Shown piece after piece: positions 60,469 through 64,000 of a DNA stretch of 64,000 nt; positions within the stretch are counted from its first letter, which is position 1, and every line of letters starts with the position of its first letter. The position numbers and the translations under genes were made by a program. The stretch lies in contig NZ_CATNVC010000004.1 of NCBI RefSeq assembly GCF_951230135.1, forward strand, positions 182,945-246,944, read 5' to 3'. The notes under the pieces are model-generated. The model did not search any database. It was not told the DNA's origin and saw nothing but the letters and a program-made list of their open reading frames with translations. This stretch comes from Butyricicoccus sp. Marseille-Q5471 (lineage in GTDB: Bacteria > Bacillota > Clostridia > Oscillospirales > Butyricicoccaceae).

Positions 60469-60744
60469 ATGTATAATACAGAGATAGAAATGAAACGGAG
60501 AATGGTGCAGTTATACAACAGCGGAAAGCCGCGCGCAGAAATTGCCTGGGAGTATGACCTGACCCCGTCTGCACTGAACCGATGGATTGAGCGCATCAAC
60601 GCAACCGGTTCGACCAAGGAAGCAGACAACCGAACGCCCGAGCAGCAAGAGCTGCTGCGTCTGCGCAAGCAGAACCAGCAACTGCTGATGGAGAACGACA
60701 TTTTAAAGCAAGCTGCGCTGATATTCGGACGAAAGCAATTGTGA
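60469..60744 (+). CDS. IS3-family OrfA
   Basis: 91 aa. Helix-turn-helix KRRMVQLYNSGKPRAEIAWEYDLTPSALNRWI, then a leucine zipper (LLRLRKQNQQLLMENDILKQAALI), the typical OrfA layout. Its stop overlaps the OrfB start (GTGA), the usual overlap for programmed frameshifting. OrfB downstream is broken, so this is part of a dead element. Confidence 0.9.
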   Translation: MYNTEIEMKRRMVQLYNSGKPRAEIAWEYDLTPSALNRWIERINATGSTKEADNRTPEQQELLRLRKQNQQLLMENDILKQAALIFGRKQL

Positions 60745-61425
60745 TACGGCAAAACGCGCACAAATACTCTATATCAGCAATCTGTAAGTGCCTCAGAATC
60801 AGTAGAAGCAGCTACTATTATGAGGTCTCATCCAAACCCGATGAAACAGCATTAGAAGCCAAGATTGAAACTGCTTTTCATGCCAATCGAGATGTCTATG
60901 GCAGTCGCAAAATCAAGAAAGAGCTTGAGAAACAAGGACTTCAAATCTCGCGCAGACGCATTTGCCGTATTATGAAGCGATTGGGGCTGGTTTCAGCCTA
61001 TACCGTTGCCGCATTCCGTCCGTGCAAGGCGAAATGCAATGAATCTGCAACCAAAAATGAACTTAACCGATGCTTTCACGGTCAAGAAAAGTATGCAGTC
61101 GTGGTCAGCGATTTGACGTATGTAGGCGTCAATTACAGGTGGAATTATGTTTGCGTATTCATTGACTTATACAACCGCGAAATCATCGGATTCAGCGCCG
61201 GTCCCCACAAGGATGCTGCACTTGTCTACGACGCATTTGCGACGGTCAAGGGCGATTTAAGCAAAATACAGATGTTCCACACTAATCGCGGCAGCGAGTT
61301 CAAAAACCAGATCATTGACGAAATGCTGGGTGTTTTTCACATCAAGCGTTCGCTGAGCATGAAGGGTTATCCGTATAACAATGCAGTGGCCGAAGCGAAT
61401 TTTAAGATGTTACTGTACGGAATAG
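60741..61425 (+). pseudogene. IS3-family OrfB transposase, truncated and missing a catalytic Asp
   Basis: HTH_21 region (KYSISAICKCLRISRSSYYYE) and rve integrase core: first catalytic Asp in VVSDLTYVGVNY, last Glu in NNAVAEANF. The second Asp, normally in HSDRGSQY, is Asn here (HTNRGSEF). After AEANFK the sequence turns into an IS5-type transposase, so the last 40-50 residues are lost. The frame is open to 61589 as an accidental fusion. Confidence 0.88.
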
Positions 61426-61439
61426 TGTTGACATTCCAA

Positions 61440-62165
61440 AAGCAACAGACCTTCATAGATTTCGAATATAGCTGTCGGATAAAGATAACCCGACGGGAAG
61501 AATTTCTCGAAATTATGGTTGAGATTATCCCCCGGGACGCGTGGGCGGGTGTCATTGCGCCCTATTCAAACGCGGTCATCCACCCATGAGCACCGAGCGG
61601 ATGCTGCGGATATACCTGCTGCAAATCTGGTTCAACCTGTCCGCCCCAGCCACCGAGGGTGCAATTTATGGAAGCTATTCCATGCGTAATCTCACCGATA
61701 TCGACTTCATGACTGAAACCGTCCCCAACAAAACGACGCTTTGCAAGTTCCGCCATCTGCCGGAGAAAAAGAGCCTGAACAAGCTGTTTTCCGACGCCAT
61801 CAGCCGCGTCATGGAGATTGCCGGCCACATGATGAAGGGCGGAACAATCGTAGACGCAACCATCATCAACGCGCCCGGCTCCACAAAAAACACGGAGAAA
61901 GCACGCGATCCCAAGATGCAGGACGATGCACATTTGTCGGCAATTAACTACCGTATCCACTGCCATCCTCACAGCTTTCCCAAGGTTTCCGACAATGCCA
62001 TTGACCGAGAGCAGCAGATCGAACACCGCAAATCGGCTGTACGTCATGTTTGCATGCGCCAATCTCTATATGCTTGCGATAGCCAAGCGAAGGCGCAGAA
62101 GGCAAGACAAGGGATAACGTGCGCCCAAATCCGCAAAAGCGACAACAGCGGGCATCCGAACGTCT
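61440..62165 (+). pseudogene. IS5-family transposase, frameshifted, inserted into IS3 OrfB
   Basis: Segments of one IS5-type transposase in different frames: SCRIKITRREEFLEIMVEII, then after a shift near 61580 ERMLRIYLLQIWFNLSAPAT, TLCKFRHLPEKKSLNKLF and MKGGTIVDATIINAPGSTKN (carrying a DDE Asp). Most of the catalytic middle is deleted. A C-terminal piece (FACANLYMLAIAKRR) is in a third frame. Not functional. 62168-62321 shows no gene. Confidence 0.85.
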
Positions 62166-62321
62166 AAATTTCGATCTTTTTGCCGCCCATGGCGCTCGTT
62201 TTACTCTATCTCGTGTGTTTTGCTCAATTTGCGGCATTTGTTCAGAGATTCCTTAGATATGAATTATTGTAAACAGAATTAGCATTGTCAAAGAAGCAGC
62301 ACGCCGCCCTTTGAATTGGGA

Positions 62322-63650
62322 TTAATTTGAACCGACGGGCGCAAGCAGCGTTTTTCGCATATAGAGGATCACAAAAACTGCCACAAAAAGCTCTGTAATG
62401 GGCATTGCATACCACAGTAGCGCTCCGCCAAACACGGCGGGGAGTATTAGAATCAGGGCGCCGCTCACCACCATGCCTCTGACAATCGAAACCAGAAATG
62501 AAATGCCCGGCTTCATGACAGACTGAAAGAAGTAAGTGGAGTAGATATTGAGCGGCAGCAGCAGGAACGACAGCGCATAAATTCGCAAAATAGAGGGCGC
62601 AATCGTCAGCACCGATTCCGTAGGCGTCATAAACAGCCTTACAAACCCATTCGGCATGCTTACGACAAGGCCAAACCAAACGACGCTGACCACCAATACT
62701 GTCACCATATTATAGCGCACCAGCCTGCGAATGCGATTCCATTTCTGCGCACCGTAGTTGGTGGAAAGAATGGGCTGCGACGCCTGCCCGATGCCATAAG
62801 CACAGCACTGGACAAAGGTGCTGATATTGACAATAATGCCGTATACCGCAAGCGCGTCCGTCCCGGCATATCGCATAATCTGGCGATTAAACAGCATTGT
62901 CAAAATACCCATGGCAATGTCGATAAAGAAAGTGGAAAATCCGGTTGTCAGGATGTGTGCCGCTTTCACAAAAAAGTGCCCGGGCCAAACCCATCGCAGC
63001 GTATTGGTTTTTTTGAGGAAATGCGTGGACATGACAAGAAGCGACAGCGCAGCGCTGCCAACCGTCGCAATGCCTGCGCCCATAATCCCCAAATCCAATA
63101 CGAACACCAGCAGATAGTCACCGACGACATTGATAACGCCGCCGCACAGCACGGCTTTGGTGGCGAGTCCCGGATCGGAATCATTCCGCAAAAACGCGGC
63201 GAGCAGTTGGGTGAAGAGGAACACCGGCACTGCGAACTTCACCGGAACCAGATACCTTTTTGACAGACTCAGCAGCGCATCATTTGCGCCGAACAGCCGT
63301 AGCAGCGGCTCCTCCCACGCAATCAGCGAAATCCACAGCACCGCGGCGAATGCAATCGTCAGGAGCACGGCGGTCGTAAAATACTCCTGATCTTCCGTGT
63401 CGGTGCTGCCCTTGCCGCGCAGGTTGCTGAACAGCACCGAGCCGCCAATGCCGGTAAGCAGTCCAAAGCTGTAGAGGATGTTCCAAATCGGTGCGATGAC
63501 TGCCATCGCCGCAGAGCCTGACGGCCCATGATATTGCCCCACCATCGCCATATCCACAACGCCGTAAATTGACGTAATTAAGGCGCTGCCGAAGGCGGCG
63601 GCAAGGTACTTCAGGTAGACCTTTTTGATGTTTCCGCTTAATAAATCCAT
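62322..63650 (-). CDS. MATE-family multidrug efflux transporter
   Basis: 442 aa, twelve hydrophobic segments. Motifs: YGVVDMAMVGQYHGPSGSAAMAVIAPIW, FLRNDSDPGLATKAVLCGGVINVVGDYLLVF, GIGQASQPILSTNYGAQKWNRI. It exchanges cations for drugs or toxic metabolites. AGGAGGAAATT before ATG. The transcript starts from a strong promoter about 110 bp upstream and passes through a terminator hairpin that ends just before the ribosome site, so expression is probably controlled by antitermination. It lies outside the broken IS cluster. Confidence 0.92.
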   Translation of the reverse strand: MDLLSGNIKKVYLKYLAAAFGSALITSIYGVVDMAMVGQYHGPSGSAAMAVIAPIWNILYSFGLLTGIGGSVLFSNLRGKGSTDTEDQEYFTTAVLLTIAFAAVLWISLIAWEEPLLRLFGANDALLSLSKRYLVPVKFAVPVFLFTQLLAAFLRNDSDPGLATKAVLCGGVINVVGDYLLVFVLDLGIMGAGIATVGSAALSLLVMSTHFLKKTNTLRWVWPGHFFVKAAHILTTGFSTFFIDIAMGILTMLFNRQIMRYAGTDALAVYGIIVNISTFVQCCAYGIGQASQPILSTNYGAQKWNRIRRLVRYNMVTVLVVSVVWFGLVVSMPNGFVRLFMTPTESVLTIAPSILRIYALSFLLLPLNIYSTYFFQSVMKPGISFLVSIVRGMVVSGALILILPAVFGGALLWYAMPITELFVAVFVILYMRKTLLAPVGSN

Positions 63651-63667
63651 AATTTCCTCCTAAACGC

Positions 63668-63791
63668 AAAAAAGCCGGATAAGGAAAACAAGCGTTTCAG
63701 CTTGTCACCTTATCCGGCCGATCATTTCTGCGAATGATTTGCCCTCCGAGTGAGCGTCATAATTATATCACAGGTCACATTTCCATGTCAA
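63668..63791 (-). promoter_or_regulatory. Promoter, leader and attenuator of the MATE gene
   Basis: Minus strand: TTGACA (63786-63791), 18-bp spacer, TATAAT (63762-63767). About 40 bases downstream, CCGGATAAGG-type 11-bp arms (63708-63718 and 63674-63684), with an inner stem AAGC/GCTT, form a hairpin followed by T6 (63668-63673). The terminator lies 10 bp before the ribosome site. I see no known riboswitch core. Confidence 0.72.
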
Positions 63792-63876
63792 AGCCTATTT
63801 TCATCAGGCTGCCATAGACAAACCGCGCGCGAACCGCTTACGCAGCGCGGATCGGTTCCCCTGTAAATGGTAAGAT

Positions 63877-63975
63877 AAAGTACACACTTTTCAGCCAATA
63901 GAACTGCACAGTTTTTCGACACATAAAGTGCACAGTTTTTCGCCAAGACTGCACAACCTCCGAGGAGTTGGTAAA
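63877..63975. mobile_element. Terminal repeats of a probable IS21-type element
   Basis: Tandem degenerate copies of a TGCACAGTTTTTCG unit: GTACACACTTTTC at 63880, then TGCACA at 63905, 63929 and 63950, at 21-25 bp spacing. Multiple spaced terminal repeats followed closely by a rightward start codon are typical of IS21-family ends. Confidence 0.5.
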
Positions 63976-64000
63976 ATGAAGCCAGCCGAAACGGAGGTGG
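63976..64000 (+). CDS. Start of a gene, probably a transposase (partial)
   Basis: ATG 63976 with GAGGAG 8 nt upstream; only MKPAETEV is visible before the window ends. The repeats upstream suggest an IstA-type transposase, but eight residues cannot prove this. Confidence 0.4.

Noticed and set aside
63720..63757. Possible 12-codon leader peptide before the MATE attenuator
   Set aside because: Its ATG directly follows the -10 box, so it would lie upstream of, or at, the transcription start and is unlikely to be in the mRNA.
1..64000. CRISPR arrays, tRNA or rRNA genes
   Set aside because: No regularly spaced identical repeats and no recognisable tRNA T-loop or rRNA sequences were seen by eye; a tRNA or CRISPR finder would be decisive.

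Overview
The window looks like chromosome from a strictly anaerobic, gut-type Firmicute, probably class Clostridia and perhaps Oscillospirales. Reasons: high-GC coding with strong GGAGG ribosome binding sites; single-membrane lipoproteins; an [FeFe] hydrogenase plus its complete maturation set; TRAP and ABC sugar uptake; clostridial mobile genes. No rRNA, tRNA or CRISPR array was recognised. The genus is not determined.

Layout. 1-1.9 kb: end of a bifurcating-type hydrogenase operon (NuoF-like tail, HydA). 1.95-10.5 kb (minus strand): ABC sugar transporter and a catabolic set matching the Thermotoga-type inositol route (scyllo-inosose 3-dehydrogenase-like, 3-dehydro-scyllo-inosose hydrolase-like, TIM-barrel epimerase, second Zn dehydrogenase). 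The transporter's binding-protein gene carries an in-frame TAG. 11.1-14 kb: AraC regulator, TauE-like and MFS transporters. 14.3-17.2 kb: SBP-SBP-GGDEF-EAL sensor. 17.3-21.3 kb: MarR-controlled heterodimeric ABC exporter. 21.3-26.6 kb: AraC regulator, uronate isomerase and TRAP transporter. 26.7-29.3 kb: DtxR-type regulator, feoA and a truncated feoB.

29.2-39.7 kb is a roughly 10-kb island bracketed by direct repeats derived from the 3' end of a histidine kinase gene. It carries a GntR regulator, an AEC transporter, an iron alcohol dehydrogenase, an amino-acid ABC transporter, a RocB-like M20 hydrolase, a class III aminotransferase and a 2-hydroxyacid dehydrogenase. A TTGTATACnGTATACAA-type palindrome recurs at four promoters and ties these genes into one regulon. 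39.6-45.4 kb: an orphan LytS-type kinase preceded by two inverted perfect DnaA boxes, then a leader with a terminator in front of a TM1266-like gene, hydE, hydG and hydF. 45.5-47.9 kb: two gene remnants that both lost their 5' ends, and a membrane-HAD fusion.

47.9-62.2 kb is mobile and accessory DNA: a large serine recombinase, a DUF927-like ATPase, a coiled-coil protein, an unrecognised 709-aa protein, a small resolvase with palindromic sites, a glutamine amidotransferase/amidoligase pair, two exported proteins, and broken IS3 and IS5 elements. 62.3-64 kb: a MATE exporter behind an attenuator-like leader, and the likely end of an IS21-type element.

Catabolic logic. The inositol-type route ends in keto-aldonate/tagaturonate, which would meet the uronate isomerase/TRAP branch. 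The hydrogenase would dispose of the reductant. The island looks like uptake and oxidation of an amino compound.
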